A stretch of DNA of 64,000 nt from CALMFG01 sp963666035 (GCA_963666035.2 CAXXJI010000004.1:124001-188000); one strand, 5' to 3'; shown: positions 34,072-43,564, numbered from the stretch's first letter. Notes: generated from the sequence alone by a model not told the origin. Program-made: numbers and translations.

Positions 34072-34830
34072 ATGGAATATACCATCACATCCACACAAAA
34101 CCCCGCGGTCAAAGCGATCAAAAAACTGGTCTCCGCCAAAGCGCGGCAAGATAGCGGCCTTTTTTTGGTGGAGGGTGATAGATGCGTGCAGGAAGCCTTG
34201 GGCATTTCGGAGTTGTGCGTACAGCTGTTGATCTTGGAGCGTGACAAAGAGAAATATCAAGCAATACATAAAGAATTTTTTGGTGATATTTTTTTTGTGA
34301 GCGAGCCTGTGCTTTCATCGGTCTCTACGGTAAAAACGCCGCAGGGGATCATTGCGATATGCGACAGCAGTAAACTTTCGCCCAAAGAAAAGGAAGGGCT
34401 AATCGTCATTTTGGATGGTATCAGCGACCCCGGGAACCTCGGCACCATCATTCGCACAGCGGATGCGGCGGGCGCGGCGGCAGTGTATACGCTGGATGAC
34501 AGTGCGGATATTTTAAGTCCTAAAGTCATTCGAGCCAGCATGGGCAGTGTGTTTCATCTGCCGGTCAAAAAAGTGGGACTTGACGATGTGATGCGCTTAA
34601 AAAACGACGGTTATTCGATCTTAGGCGCTGATCTTTCGGGCAATACAGAGTTTAAAATCAATGGAGATAGAACGGGACTTGTGATTGGGTCCGAAGCACA
34701 TGGGATATCAAAAAGAGTTTTAGGACTGATAGATACAAGGATTAAGATACCGATGTACGGGCAGGCCGAGAGCCTGAACGCGGCGGTGGCGGCAGGGATT
34801 CTGATATACAAAATTGTGGAAAAACAATAG
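34072..34830 (+). CDS. TrmH/SpoU family RNA 2'-O-methyltransferase
   Basis: 252 residues of the SPOUT class. After an N-terminal substrate-binding domain (ITSTQNPAVKAIKKL, LFLVEGDRCVQEAL) come motif 1 LDGISDPGNLGTIIRTADAAGA, motif 2 GLVIGSEAHGIS and motif 3 IPMYGQAESLNAAVAAGILIY, which together form the knotted SAM site. The target nucleotide is not evident; family members modify 23S rRNA or tRNA. Confidence 0.9.
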   Translation: MEYTITSTQNPAVKAIKKLVSAKARQDSGLFLVEGDRCVQEALGISELCVQLLILERDKEKYQAIHKEFFGDIFFVSEPVLSSVSTVKTPQGIIAICDSSKLSPKEKEGLIVILDGISDPGNLGTIIRTADAAGAAAVYTLDDSADILSPKVIRASMGSVFHLPVKKVGLDDVMRLKNDGYSILGADLSGNTEFKINGDRTGLVIGSEAHGISKRVLGLIDTRIKIPMYGQAESLNAAVAAGILIYKIVEKQ

Positions 34831-34839
34831 GAATTGACT

Positions 34840-34867
34840 TTTACATCCGATGAAAAAAGAGTATAAT
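34840..34867 (+). promoter_or_regulatory. Promoter of the small membrane protein gene
   Basis: TTTACA (34840-34845) and TATAAT (34862-34867), 16-base spacing, followed by SD GGGAGG. Confidence 0.65.
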
Positions 34868-34892
34868 ATACTTAAAAACAGGGAGGGACAAG

Positions 34893-35156
34893 ATGTATAA
34901 TAGTTATGACAATGATGAGCCGCTGTCAGTCGGCGGTTGGATAGGAACACTTTTGGTAATGTGTATACCTATTGTACGATTGGTGATGATATTTGTATGG
35001 GGATTTGGCAACGGGAATACGAGCCGAAAGAATTTCGCGATTGCATATCTGATTATCATGCTGATTGTGACGGCTTTGACAATTATCATTATGGCACTCA
35101 ATGGGCCTAAAATAATGCTGGCGCTTTCTCAGATGCAAAACCTGGCGCCCTATTAA
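34893..35156 (+). CDS. Small two-helix membrane protein, unknown function
   Basis: 87 residues with membrane helices at about 16-36 and 49-68. The pattern PLSVGGWIGTLLVMCIPIV followed by VWGFGNGNTSRKNFAIAYLI is a recurrent one in small Firmicute membrane proteins, but no function is known to me. It has its own promoter, an SD GGGAGG and a terminator, so it is a monocistronic gene. Confidence 0.75.
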   Translation: MYNSYDNDEPLSVGGWIGTLLVMCIPIVRLVMIFVWGFGNGNTSRKNFAIAYLIIMLIVTALTIIIMALNGPKIMLALSQMQNLAPY

Positions 35157-35169
35157 ACACAACCAAATC

Positions 35170-35200
35170 ATACTCCTTCAAAGAAGAGGGGTATTTTTTG
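35170..35200. terminator. Terminator between the small membrane protein and gpmA
   Basis: ATACTCCT pairs with AGGGGTAT (one G-U), followed by TTTTTTG. Confidence 0.65.
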
Positions 35201-35209
35201 TTGTCTTTT

Positions 35210-35962
35210 TTAGGCTTTTCCCTGATTGGCAACACGAGCCATTTTGGCTTCGACGGCTGCGATATCGCCAAGATAATGCTTCTCAAGTACGGTGAAATCC
35301 GGCGAAAAACGGTAAATCAGCGGTATACCGGTGGGGATATTAACCGCGGCGATGGCTTCGTCCGAGAGATTATCAAACGATTTAACCAGCGCACGCAGGG
35401 AATTACCGTGCGCCGCAATCAGCACGCGTTGTCCGCTTTCCATTGCGGGCATTATGGTTTGTTCAAAATAAGGCATCGTGCGTGCAATGGTATCCTTCAG
35501 GCTTTCCCCAAGCGGGAGGGCTTCTTTGGATACTTCGCGGTAGGCAGCTTGCAACCGTGAATCGCGTTCATCGCCGGGCGATAAGAGCGGCGGTCTGATA
35601 TCAAAGCTCCTTCGCCAGATATGCACCTGATCCTCGCCGTATTTTGCCGCGGTTTCGCTTTTATTCAAACCCTGTAGTGCACCGTAATGTCGTTCATTCA
35701 GCTTCCAGCTCTTGATGACGGGCAGCCATTCACGGTCCATGGTCTCAAGCGTGATATTCAGCGTATGAATGGCACGCTTTAAAACAGAAGTAAAACAAAT
35801 ATCAAAATCAAGACCCGCATCCAGCAAAAGCTTTCCGGCATCCTTGGCTTCTTTTCGTCCAGTGTCCGAAAGATCCACATCCGTCCATCCGGTGAACAGG
35901 TTTTTGCGGTTCCAGACACTTTCACCGTGACGGAGCAGTACCAAAGTCATTGTTTTATCCAT
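35210..35962 (-). CDS. gpmA: 2,3-bisphosphoglycerate-dependent phosphoglycerate mutase
   Basis: About 250 residues, interconverting 3- and 2-phosphoglycerate in glycolysis. The phosphohistidine motif LRHGESVWNRKNLFTGWTDVDLS, the ERHYGALQGLNK segment and the second histidine in AAHGNSLRALVK are intact. Start choice is weak: ATG 35962, ATG 35950 and GTG 35971 are all in frame and none has a strong ribosome site. TATAAT on the minus strand near 35992-35997 may be its -10 box. Confidence 0.92.
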   Translation of the reverse strand: MDKTMTLVLLRHGESVWNRKNLFTGWTDVDLSDTGRKEAKDAGKLLLDAGLDFDICFTSVLKRAIHTLNITLETMDREWLPVIKSWKLNERHYGALQGLNKSETAAKYGEDQVHIWRRSFDIRPPLLSPGDERDSRLQAAYREVSKEALPLGESLKDTIARTMPYFEQTIMPAMESGQRVLIAAHGNSLRALVKSFDNLSDEAIAAVNIPTGIPLIYRFSPDFTVLEKHYLGDIAAVEAKMARVANQGKA

Positions 35963-36153
35963 TTCAGCCACACTTTCTTAAAATATGTTTTATTATACTC
36001 CTTTTATTTGACATGAATGGCAATATGATATTAATAGAATATGAATATTTTTTACATATGCTGGTTTGGTTATACGTTTTTCTATCGACAAATTATTACA
36101 ACTATGATAAAAATATAAATATTATTAAATGATAGTGGCAGGAGAATCGAATA

Positions 36154-36666
36154 ATGGTATGTGCAATTCGTCCCTGGCGGCTTTCGGACGCCGAAGCACT
36201 GACAAAAGTGATGAATAACAAAAACGTCCTCAGTAATTTACGGGACGGTATTCCATATCCATATACTGTTGAGAACGCGCTGGTTTATCTTGAGATGAAA
36301 CAGAATGAAGAAACGGGCAAATCCTACGCATTTGCAATCACGCTGGATGATATCGCCATCGGTACGCTTGGGCTGACTCGGAAGGATAACATCCACAGTC
36401 GCACCGCCGAGCTCGGTTATGCGTTGGGTGAGGAATACTGGGGCAAAGGTTATGCCACTTACGCGGTCTGGCTGGCTTGTAAATATATTTTTGAGAACAC
36501 CGATATCATTCGAATTTTTGCCGAACCGTACGCCTATAACACCGCGTCCTGCCGCGTTCTGGAAAAAGCAGGATTTGCTCTGGAAGGTATTATGCGTAAA
36601 AACGCTGTGAAGGACGGGAAAGTTCTGGATATGAAATTGTATGCGATAGTAAAGGAAGAGATATGA
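36154..36666 (+). CDS. GNAT family N-acetyltransferase (RimJ/RimL type)
   Basis: 170 residues of the Acetyltransf_3 group. ELGYALGEEYWGKGYATYAVWLACKYIFE is the acetyl-CoA-binding motif A, and EPYAYNTASCRVLEKAGFALEGIMRKNAVKDGK is the closing segment. The acceptor may be a protein N-terminus or a small molecule. It overlaps the next gene by four bases. GGAGAATCGA precedes the ATG. Confidence 0.88.
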   Translation: MVCAIRPWRLSDAEALTKVMNNKNVLSNLRDGIPYPYTVENALVYLEMKQNEETGKSYAFAITLDDIAIGTLGLTRKDNIHSRTAELGYALGEEYWGKGYATYAVWLACKYIFENTDIIRIFAEPYAYNTASCRVLEKAGFALEGIMRKNAVKDGKVLDMKLYAIVKEEI

Positions 36667-37148
36667 GGACAGGGAAACTGATTGAAGCATTGGCGGAAAT
36701 AAACGCACATGACGCAAAGCGTATCAATCATGCGCTGAAAGTCTATGCCCTGACGCTGGTGATTGCGGAATCTGAAATCACAGACGAATTCACCCGCGAG
36801 TGTGCGGTGATCGCTTCCGTCCTGCACGATATCGGTATCCACGCCAGTGAAGAGAAATATGGATCATCGGCCGGAAAATATCAGGAGATTGAAGGCCCGC
36901 CGATTGCACGGGAGATGTTATCGCGCTTAAAATACACAGAAGCGGTGATTGACCGCGTCTGTTTTTTAATCGCCAAACACCATACCTATTCAGCCGATTT
37001 CGGGATCGATCATCAGGTGCTGGTGGAGGCGGATCTCATCGTTAACCTGGATGAAGAAAATTCGTCCGAAGCGACGGCCTTGAAAACCAAAGACAAATTA
37101 TTTAAAACTGAAACGGGAAAGCGTCTTTTGATGCAGATACTTTTATAA
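36663..37148 (+). CDS. HD domain phosphohydrolase
   Basis: 161 residues with an HD metal site: the histidine in INHALKVYALTLVIAE, the HD pair in VIASVLHDIGIHA, HH in IAKHHTYS and D in LVEADLIVNLDE. The substrate is unknown; small HD proteins of this kind act on nucleotides or phosphoesters. It is coupled by a four-base overlap to the acetyltransferase gene. Confidence 0.82.
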   Translation: MRTGKLIEALAEINAHDAKRINHALKVYALTLVIAESEITDEFTRECAVIASVLHDIGIHASEEKYGSSAGKYQEIEGPPIAREMLSRLKYTEAVIDRVCFLIAKHHTYSADFGIDHQVLVEADLIVNLDEENSSEATALKTKDKLFKTETGKRLLMQILL

Positions 37149-37177
37149 TCGGGCACTCAATTCCGGTCGCCCAGCAA

Positions 37178-37205
37178 TTGACAAATTCAAAAAACATGTT
37201 AAATT
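37178..37205 (+). promoter_or_regulatory. Promoter of htpG
   Basis: TTGACA (37178-37183) and TAAATT (37200-37205) with an extended TG at 37197-37198. No CIRCE element is present. A short inverted repeat TGGCAC/GTGCCA (37212-37230) lies in the leader. Confidence 0.65.
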
Positions 37206-37263
37206 ATTAAGTGGCACTTTTGTTGTGCCAAAAAAAATATGAAAGGCAAGTGGATTAATAAAC

Positions 37264-39147
37264 ATGGCAAAAAGACAATTTAAAGCGGAATCGAAGCGCC
37301 TTTTGGATTTAATGATCCATTCCATCTATACGCATAAGGAGATATTTCTTCGTGAGCTGATCTCCAATGCATCTGACGCGATCGATAAAATTTATTATCA
37401 GGCGTTAACCGATGAGAATTTAAGTTTTAACAAGGATGATTATTTTATCAAGATTTCGGTAGACAAGGCCACACGCACGCTGACTGTGAGCGATACCGGT
37501 ATCGGTATGACCGATGAGGAACTGGCGGATAACCTGGGTGTCATCGCACAGTCGGGTTCATTGAAGTTCAAGTCGGATATCGAAAAAGCCGAGGATTATG
37601 ATATTATCGGGCAGTTCGGTGTGGGCTTCTATTCAGCCTTTATGGTGGCCAGTAAGGTGACCGTCACCACCAAAGCGCTTGGTAGCGATAAGGCTTTTAA
37701 GTGGGTCTCAACCGGTGCAGAAGGCTATACCATTACCGAAGCTGAGAAAGATACCATCGGAACAGATATTGAGATTATCGTCAAGGAAAACAGCGAAGAC
37801 GAAAACTATGACGAGTTTTTGGATACCTATCGCTTGCAGATGATCGTTAAAAAATATTCCGACTTTATCCGTTATCCCATCAAGATGGATATGACAAAAT
37901 CTGTCCCGATAGAAGGAAAAGACGGCGAATATGATGAAATCATCGAAGAAAAAACAGTCAACTCCATGGTACCCATCTGGCGTAAGAATAAAAGTGAGCT
38001 GAAAGACGAGGATTACGAAGCGTTTTACACCGAAAAACATTATGGGTTCGATAAACCCGCAAGGCATATGCACATTAAAGCTGAAGGCGCCACCACGCGC
38101 TATACTGCGATTTTGTATATTCCCTCGAGCACCCCGTTCGATTACTATACCAAGGATTTTGAAAAAGGCTTGGAGCTGTACGCCAACGGCGTGATGATTA
38201 TGAAAAAATGCGCTGACCTTCTGCCTGATTATTTTGCATTTGTGCAGGGTATGGTGGACAGTGAGGATTTGTCCTTGAATATCTCGCGCGAAATGCTGCA
38301 ACATGACCGCCAGCTGAAAGTGATTGCAAAAAACATCAAGAGCAAGATTAAAAGTGAGCTTGAAAAAATGCTGGCTGATGATCGCGAAGCATATGAAGGT
38401 TTCTTTAAGACCTTCGGGCGCCAGTTAAAATACGGCGTGTACGACGGCTACGGCATGAATAAGGACGATCTGCAAAACTTGCTGTTGTTCCATTCTTCCA
38501 CCGAAGATAAGCCGGCGACGCTGGCCGAGTATGTATCACGCATGAAGGAAGACCAGAAGTATATCTACTACGCTTCGGGCGAGAGCGTTGAGAAAATCAA
38601 ACTTCTGCCCCAGACCGAACGGGTAGCCGATACAGGATATGAGATTTTATACTTCACCGAGGACGTAGATGAGTTTGCTATCAGTATGCTGAATGAATTT
38701 GAGGGTAAGCAGTTCCGCAATGTTTCCAGCGGCGATCTTGGCATCGACGAGCCAGAAGAAAAAGAAAAGAATCAGGAAGAGCAGGAAGCCGACCAAAAGA
38801 TTTTCGATGCGATGCAAAAGTTACTCGGGGATAAGGTTTCCAAGGTAAAGGCATCAAATCGTCTGAAAAACACAGCGGTTTGCCTTTCCACCGAAGGCGG
38901 ACTTTCCATCGAAATGGAAAAGGTATTGGCTAGTATGCCAACGGGACAGGAGGCCAAGGCTGAGCGGGTATTGGAAATTAATACCGGCCATGAGGTATAC
39001 GAAGCGATCAAAAAAGCGCAAACTTCGGATGAAGAGAAGTTTGCTTTGTATACCCAGCTTTTGTACAACCAGGCGGTGCTGATGGAAGGGCTGTCGGTGG
39101 ATAATCCAGTGGAGTTCTCGCAAGATATCTGCAAGCTGATAAAATGA
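37264..39147 (+). CDS. htpG: Molecular chaperone HtpG (Hsp90)
   Basis: 627 residues. The GHKL ATPase domain has E31 in FLRELISNASDAIDK, DTGIGM and GQFGVGFYSAFMVA; the middle domain includes NISREMLQHDRQLKVIAKNI; the C-terminal dimerisation domain is complete. It is a soluble ATP-dependent chaperone. An acidic, glutamate-rich insert (EEKEKNQEEQEADQ) links the middle and C-terminal domains. Confidence 0.97.
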   Translation: MAKRQFKAESKRLLDLMIHSIYTHKEIFLRELISNASDAIDKIYYQALTDENLSFNKDDYFIKISVDKATRTLTVSDTGIGMTDEELADNLGVIAQSGSLKFKSDIEKAEDYDIIGQFGVGFYSAFMVASKVTVTTKALGSDKAFKWVSTGAEGYTITEAEKDTIGTDIEIIVKENSEDENYDEFLDTYRLQMIVKKYSDFIRYPIKMDMTKSVPIEGKDGEYDEIIEEKTVNSMVPIWRKNKSELKDEDYEAFYTEKHYGFDKPARHMHIKAEGATTRYTAILYIPSSTPFDYYTKDFEKGLELYANGVMIMKKCADLLPDYFAFVQGMVDSEDLSLNISREMLQHDRQLKVIAKNIKSKIKSELEKMLADDREAYEGFFKTFGRQLKYGVYDGYGMNKDDLQNLLLFHSSTEDKPATLAEYVSRMKEDQKYIYYASGESVEKIKLLPQTERVADTGYEILYFTEDVDEFAISMLNEFEGKQFRNVSSGDLGIDEPEEKEKNQEEQEADQKIFDAMQKLLGDKVSKVKASNRLKNTAVCLSTEGGLSIEMEKVLASMPTGQEAKAERVLEINTGHEVYEAIKKAQTSDEEKFALYTQLLYNQAVLMEGLSVDNPVEFSQDICKLIK

Positions 39148-39151
39148 TATT

Positions 39152-39187
39152 CATAAAAAAGGCTTCCTTTATCGGGAAGCCTTTTAT
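39152..39187. terminator. Bidirectional terminator between htpG and nnr
   Basis: AAAAGGCTTCC, loop TTTATC, GGGAAGCCTTTT, flanked by A- and T-runs, serving convergent genes. Confidence 0.85.
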
Positions 39188-40668
39188 AATTCGTTTATCG
39201 CTTTAGCAATCATATCAATCGTATCCAGGGGCGACATACTATATTCGCCCTTTTCTTTTGCCGCCATTTCTCCGGCTGAGCCTGATATGTAAGCGCCGAT
39301 TTCGGTGGCATCCAGCGGCGAAAAGCCTTGCGCCAAAAAAGCGCCAATGATGCCCGAAAGCACATCGCCGCTGCCGCCTTTGGCCATGCCCGGCGTACCC
39401 GCGTCGATCAGTCGCACCGAACCGTCCGGTGAACAGGAAACGGAAGTAGCGAGTTTCAATAGAATTGTACAACCTAGTTTCTCGGCAATATTTTCTGTAG
39501 AGGAAACTGGGCTATTGACGATAGTTTCAGGCGTTAGACTGCTCAGCCTTGAGAACTCTTTTGGGTGGGGGGTAAGAACCGCATTTTTATTTAGAACGTC
39601 AATTAATGCGGGATTTTCGGCGATGATAGTCAGTGCATCAGCATCCAGAATTTTCGGAAGCGATTGATAATCGATTAAAACCTTGGTGACCAATTGAACA
39701 GCTAAGACTGATTTAGATAAACCGGGACCGCATGCCAGCGCAGTCAGCGCATAATCCGATTTAAGAAAATCATCCTGAGTATGCAGTATGGCTTCGGGGA
39801 AGGCAGAAGCAAACATGTCTTTTTTATTCTGGGGTACAAATAGATGCAAAAGACCCACACCGCTCTTAAAAGCGGCTTTCGCGCACATCAGTCCTGCGCC
39901 AAACATATCATCACTGGAAACCACCAGCCCCAGGGAGCCGTATGTGCCTTTATGGGTGTTTGCGTAGCGTTTGGGGAGCGCCAGAGGCGACAGCACTCGA
40001 CTGGCGACGGTCATATCCGATTCAAAGACAAACCCATCATCAATACCGATATTTTGAATGCTGATCTCCCCGCAATGGCTTTTTCCGGGTTGGAGAAAAT
40101 GGGCGGGTTTAGGATATTGGAAGGTGACGGTATGGGTGGCCTTCACAGCAGCCCCCATCACAGCGCCGGTATCCGCGTTTAAACCCGAAGGAAGGTCAAC
40201 CGCAACAACTGGGCAGGGCGCAGCGTTAATCGCCGTTATCGCCGCTTTAAATACGCCCTCGACGGTTCTGGAAAGACCAATGCCGAACAGCGCGTCGATG
40301 ATGATATCATGCTTTGTAGTATTGAAAGAAAAATCGTTAGAGTCAATCAGAGTGATCTGTTTGGTTTGGATAAAAAACTGCGCATTGGTTTTGGCATCGC
40401 CTTTTAGACTTTCGGGCGAACCGACCAGATAGACCTTGACGTTATATCCGTTTGTTAAAAGAATCCGAGCCGAGGCGAAGCCGTCACCGCCGTTGTTGCC
40501 GGCGCCGCAGAAAATATGAACAATACTCTCTTCTTTGTCCGCTAACTGCTTGCAGACCGAAAAAACCCCTTGCGCCGCGTTTTCCATCAAAACAAGCCCG
40601 GGGATAACGTTTTTTTCGATCATATGGGCGTCCAGACGGCGCATTTCATCGGCACGTAATACCCGCAA
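39184..40668 (-). CDS. nnr: Bifunctional NAD(P)H-hydrate epimerase / ADP-dependent dehydratase
   Basis: 494 residues repairing damaged NADH and NADPH hydrates. The N-terminal YjeF domain (about 1-205) contains GAGNNGGDGF (55-64) and VDLPSGLNADTG; the C-terminal ribokinase-like dehydratase has ACGPGLSKS, LTPHPKEFSRL and GTPGMAKGGSGDVLSGIIGAFLAQG. Both halves look intact. It is the last gene of a minus-strand run recX-birA-peptidase-acpS-nnr, and it begins six bases after acpS, a pairing seen in many bacteria. Confidence 0.93.
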   Translation of the reverse strand: MRVLRADEMRRLDAHMIEKNVIPGLVLMENAAQGVFSVCKQLADKEESIVHIFCGAGNNGGDGFASARILLTNGYNVKVYLVGSPESLKGDAKTNAQFFIQTKQITLIDSNDFSFNTTKHDIIIDALFGIGLSRTVEGVFKAAITAINAAPCPVVAVDLPSGLNADTGAVMGAAVKATHTVTFQYPKPAHFLQPGKSHCGEISIQNIGIDDGFVFESDMTVASRVLSPLALPKRYANTHKGTYGSLGLVVSSDDMFGAGLMCAKAAFKSGVGLLHLFVPQNKKDMFASAFPEAILHTQDDFLKSDYALTALACGPGLSKSVLAVQLVTKVLIDYQSLPKILDADALTIIAENPALIDVLNKNAVLTPHPKEFSRLSSLTPETIVNSPVSSTENIAEKLGCTILLKLATSVSCSPDGSVRLIDAGTPGMAKGGSGDVLSGIIGAFLAQGFSPLDATEIGAYISGSAGEMAAKEKGEYSMSPLDTIDMIAKAINEL

Positions 40669-40673
40669 AATTT

Positions 40674-41045
40674 TTACTCGCTTTCTATAATGGCCTGTGC
40701 GCAGACCAGATTTTTTAAATTGGTGAGAGAGATATGAACCGCCTTGCCGTTCACCTCTTTGAATTTACGCAAGGCATTGTCTTTTAAAACCACTTTTGGC
40801 GCACCGCTGTGTTCACGCAGAATTTCAATATCCCGATAAAGTCCGCTGGAAAAACCGCATCCGAAGGCCTTCATCACTGCTTCTTTGGCCGCAAAATTGC
40901 CCGCGATAGTTGATGCGCGGTTTTGTCGGCTTTCAAAAAGTGCCCGCTCATTTTTGGTAAATATTCGCTCCATAAAGCTTTCGGAATCTGCGGCTTTTTG
41001 GATGCGCGAAATTTCGATTAAATCAATGCCGATTCCGATAATCAT
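40674..41045 (-). CDS. acpS: Holo-[acyl-carrier-protein] synthase
   Basis: 123 residues, transferring 4'-phosphopantetheine from CoA to acyl carrier protein. The metal-binding D8 (GIGIDLIEISRI) and E55 (FAAKEAVMKAFG) are present and the length is typical of the trimeric AcpS group. It overlaps the upstream peptidase gene by four bases. Confidence 0.93.
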   Translation of the reverse strand: MIIGIGIDLIEISRIQKAADSESFMERIFTKNERALFESRQNRASTIAGNFAAKEAVMKAFGCGFSSGLYRDIEILREHSGAPKVVLKDNALRKFKEVNGKAVHISLTNLKNLVCAQAIIESE

Positions 41046-41968
41046 TGGTTTTTTTCTTCCTTTGCAGAATAGGCCGCGTTAGCAATGGCCACGGCGACGG
41101 CTTCCACTCCGGCGGCCAAGACACGATCAAACATGCAGGGGAGCGTGCCCGTTGAGAGCACAAAAATTGTATCTCCGTCATACATGGTGTGGCAGGGGCG
41201 TACCGCCAGCGCGATGCCGTCGTGAGAGATATCAGCCAGCTTATTCGCCTGGGCTTTGGTCATTTTGGCGTTGGTGATGACACAGCCGATGGTCGTGTTT
41301 TCACCTTTTCTACCCTTGAAAAATGCGCCTAAGCCTTCCAAAAAAATTTGATTGGTGGTGGGAGAGGAAAGACCCGCAATCATCTGATTGGTTTTAAAAT
41401 CATAGATATCGCCTAAGGGATTTGCGGCGACAACCGCCGCCAAATAAACGCCTCCGCCGAGACAAACCGAAGCGACGCCGAGACCTGACTTTGACATCTT
41501 ATTTTTGCCCATGGCTTTGCCGCAGGTCGCACCGGTACCTGCGCCGATACTGCCCATTTGAGAGTTGTTTATCCTGGCATCTTCACAGGCTAATTTGCCA
41601 AATTCGGCATTTGGGCGAACGAGAGCGCTTTTATATCCGAGATCATATAGCACTGCGCCAAGAACGATAGGCACAATGGCTTCTTTGGTTTTAAATCCGC
41701 TTTTTTTAGCTTCAAGATAATGCATAACGCCTCCGGCGGCATCCAAACCAAAAGCCGAACCGCCGGTCAGCAAAACCGCGTTGGCTTTTTCAACGGCGTT
41801 TTTGGGGTCGGCGAGATCAGTTTCCCGGGTTCCCGGCGCCGCACCGCGTACCGAAGCGCCCACAACAGCGCCTTTTTCGGAGAGAATGACGGTGGTCCCC
41901 GTGCCATTTTCAGGATCCGAAAAATGCCCTATTTTGATATCCTTGATTTTAAACTCAGCGTTATACAT
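41042..41968 (-). CDS. P1 family peptidase (DmpA-like, S58)
   Basis: 308 residues of the DmpA/ornithine acyltransferase superfamily, where the enzyme self-cleaves to expose an N-terminal nucleophile. Visible family blocks are GTGTTVILSEKGAVVGASVRGAAPGTRETDL, LTGGSAFGLDAAGGVMHYL, GSIGAGTGATCGK and the C-terminal GDTIFVLSTG. Substrates in this family are amides or short peptides; none can be assigned here. It overlaps acpS by four and birA by eight bases, indicating one transcript. Confidence 0.87.
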   Translation of the reverse strand: MYNAEFKIKDIKIGHFSDPENGTGTTVILSEKGAVVGASVRGAAPGTRETDLADPKNAVEKANAVLLTGGSAFGLDAAGGVMHYLEAKKSGFKTKEAIVPIVLGAVLYDLGYKSALVRPNAEFGKLACEDARINNSQMGSIGAGTGATCGKAMGKNKMSKSGLGVASVCLGGGVYLAAVVAANPLGDIYDFKTNQMIAGLSSPTTNQIFLEGLGAFFKGRKGENTTIGCVITNAKMTKAQANKLADISHDGIALAVRPCHTMYDGDTIFVLSTGTLPCMFDRVLAAGVEAVAVAIANAAYSAKEEKNQ

Positions 41969-42941
41969 AGCCGTTTACTCCTCTAAGTGAAACTTCTCCT
42001 GCCATAATATGCTTGGTTTCTTCGCTTGTTTTCAAAAGCAGCATCCCGTTTTTATCGAATCCGATTACCTTGCCGGTAAGGGTTTCTTTGTCGCTGATGA
42101 TAGCGACTTCTTTTCCAAAACAGGCACTGTATTCGGTGTATTCAGCAAGAAAAGGTGCAAGCCCTTCCTGCTTAAAGCGGGAATAGCAATCGATCATCGC
42201 ATCGATAAACGCGGCAAACAATTGCAGCCGGTCAATAGCTGCTCCTTTTTTGATGCGAAGCGACGTCGCTTTTTCTTTTATATCATTACTAAAATCATCA
42301 ATACTTTGATTGACGTTGATGCCCACCCCGCAAACGATGTGATTGATACCGTCAAAGTCGGCCGACAGTTCGGTCAATGTGCCGCTGATTTTTTTGTCAT
42401 CAATCACAACGTCATTCGGCCATTTGATTTTTGTGTCCAGACCGGTTGTTTCCCGAATGGCGCGAACCTGAGCGATGGCGGCTAAAATGGTGATCTTAAA
42501 GGCGTCCGCGGTGGCGATAGGGGGTTTTAGCAGAAACGAAACGTAGACGCCCTTGTGTTTGCTGGACTGCCATGTTCTTCCGCGCCGACCTTTTCCGCCC
42601 GGTTGATCCTCGCAGGCACAAACCGCAATTTCTGAAAAGTTGTCACCTTTTTGCTTCAGTACCTCATTGGTTGAACCGATGGTATCGTACCATAAGAACT
42701 TACTGATCAGGCCGCTGTTTTTCAATAGCGGCAGGGTATAAGGACCGCGAAGACGGTTAGGACAGGTGATTAATCGGTGTCCTTTGTGCTGAACCGATTC
42801 AATATCCGCGCCATCCGAACGCAAACCGGAAATATGCTTGGAAACTGCCGAACGCGTGATGTTCAGTTTTTCGCTTAAGGCTTCACCAGAAACGAATTCG
42901 CCTTTTTGTAAATATAATTGGGTAAAAATTTTTTCTCTCAT
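41961..42941 (-). CDS. birA: Biotin-[acetyl-CoA carboxylase] ligase and repressor
   Basis: 326 residues. An N-terminal winged helix (about 15-60, SGEALSEKLNITRSAVSKHISGLRSDG) is followed by the ligase domain with the biotinyl-AMP loop GGKGRRGRTW (115-124), KWPNDVVIDDKKISG and a C-terminal SH3-like domain. The HTH marks the bifunctional class that also represses biotin genes. It overlaps recX by four bases. Confidence 0.93.
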   Translation of the reverse strand: MREKIFTQLYLQKGEFVSGEALSEKLNITRSAVSKHISGLRSDGADIESVQHKGHRLITCPNRLRGPYTLPLLKNSGLISKFLWYDTIGSTNEVLKQKGDNFSEIAVCACEDQPGGKGRRGRTWQSSKHKGVYVSFLLKPPIATADAFKITILAAIAQVRAIRETTGLDTKIKWPNDVVIDDKKISGTLTELSADFDGINHIVCGVGINVNQSIDDFSNDIKEKATSLRIKKGAAIDRLQLFAAFIDAMIDCYSRFKQEGLAPFLAEYTEYSACFGKEVAIISDKETLTGKVIGFDKNGMLLLKTSEETKHIMAGEVSLRGVNGYV

Positions 42942-43564
42942 TCGTCATCCTCAGTAGATAGTAAGCTGGATATCACATCAAAACCAAAACCTTTAGCAGT
43001 CAGCGCACGGCTGATTTTGCCTCTTCGCTCAAAAGGGGGAAGACTACGGTATTTATCCACCAATTTTCCATAGTGCCTTTGTGCAATTTGATACTCGATT
43101 TCCTCTGTATATGCTGACATAGCTTTTTCGATGGTATCATCGTCAACACCTTTGGTTTTCAGCTTGTAGGCCACCGTCATACGCCCGAATTTTTCTGCGT
43201 TGATATAGTAGCTGATAAATTCTTTGGCATAATCAAGATCGTTTAAATAACCGTATTCCAGTGTTTTCTTGATTGCGGCTTCAGCCGCGGCTTCGTCAAT
43301 CTCTTTTTTTAAGAGATATTCTTTTGTCTCAAAAATAGTGCGCCGCTTGACTGCAATCGCTTTCAGCGCCAGATCAAAGGCATATTTTTCATTGTCTCGC
43401 TGCAAAATCTCTAAAAAATCATTTTCCGAAATTTCAGCGAAGCATTTTATTCCGGAAAGAACCATGGTTTCGGCATTCATCGATCCCGCATATTCGCCGT
43501 CCAGATAGATATTAAAGCGGTCTTTCTTTCGCTTTTGTGGGTTAATTTCAGTTATAATCGGCAT
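42938..43564 (-). CDS. recX: Regulatory protein RecX
   Basis: 208 residues with the helical repeats of RecX (KRRTIFETKEYLLKKEID, YLNDLDYAKEFISYYIN, FGRMTVAYKLKTKGVDDDTIEKAM), a modulator of RecA filaments. ATG 43564 is preferred since the protein then begins with the usual basic beta segment. No ribosome binding site is visible; a TATAAT (43570-43575 on the minus strand) lies only five bases before the ATG, so the message may be leaderless. No recA is in the window. Confidence 0.85.
   Translation of the reverse strand: MPIITEINPQKRKKDRFNIYLDGEYAGSMNAETMVLSGIKCFAEISENDFLEILQRDNEKYAFDLALKAIAVKRRTIFETKEYLLKKEIDEAAAEAAIKKTLEYGYLNDLDYAKEFISYYINAEKFGRMTVAYKLKTKGVDDDTIEKAMSAYTEEIEYQIAQRHYGKLVDKYRSLPPFERRGKISRALTAKGFGFDVISSLLSTEDDE

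Noticed and set aside
36001..36153. A TTGACA at 36008-36013 as promoter of the acetyltransferase gene
   Set aside because: No acceptable -10 box lies at the right spacing; the 180-base AT-rich gap otherwise shows nothing clear.
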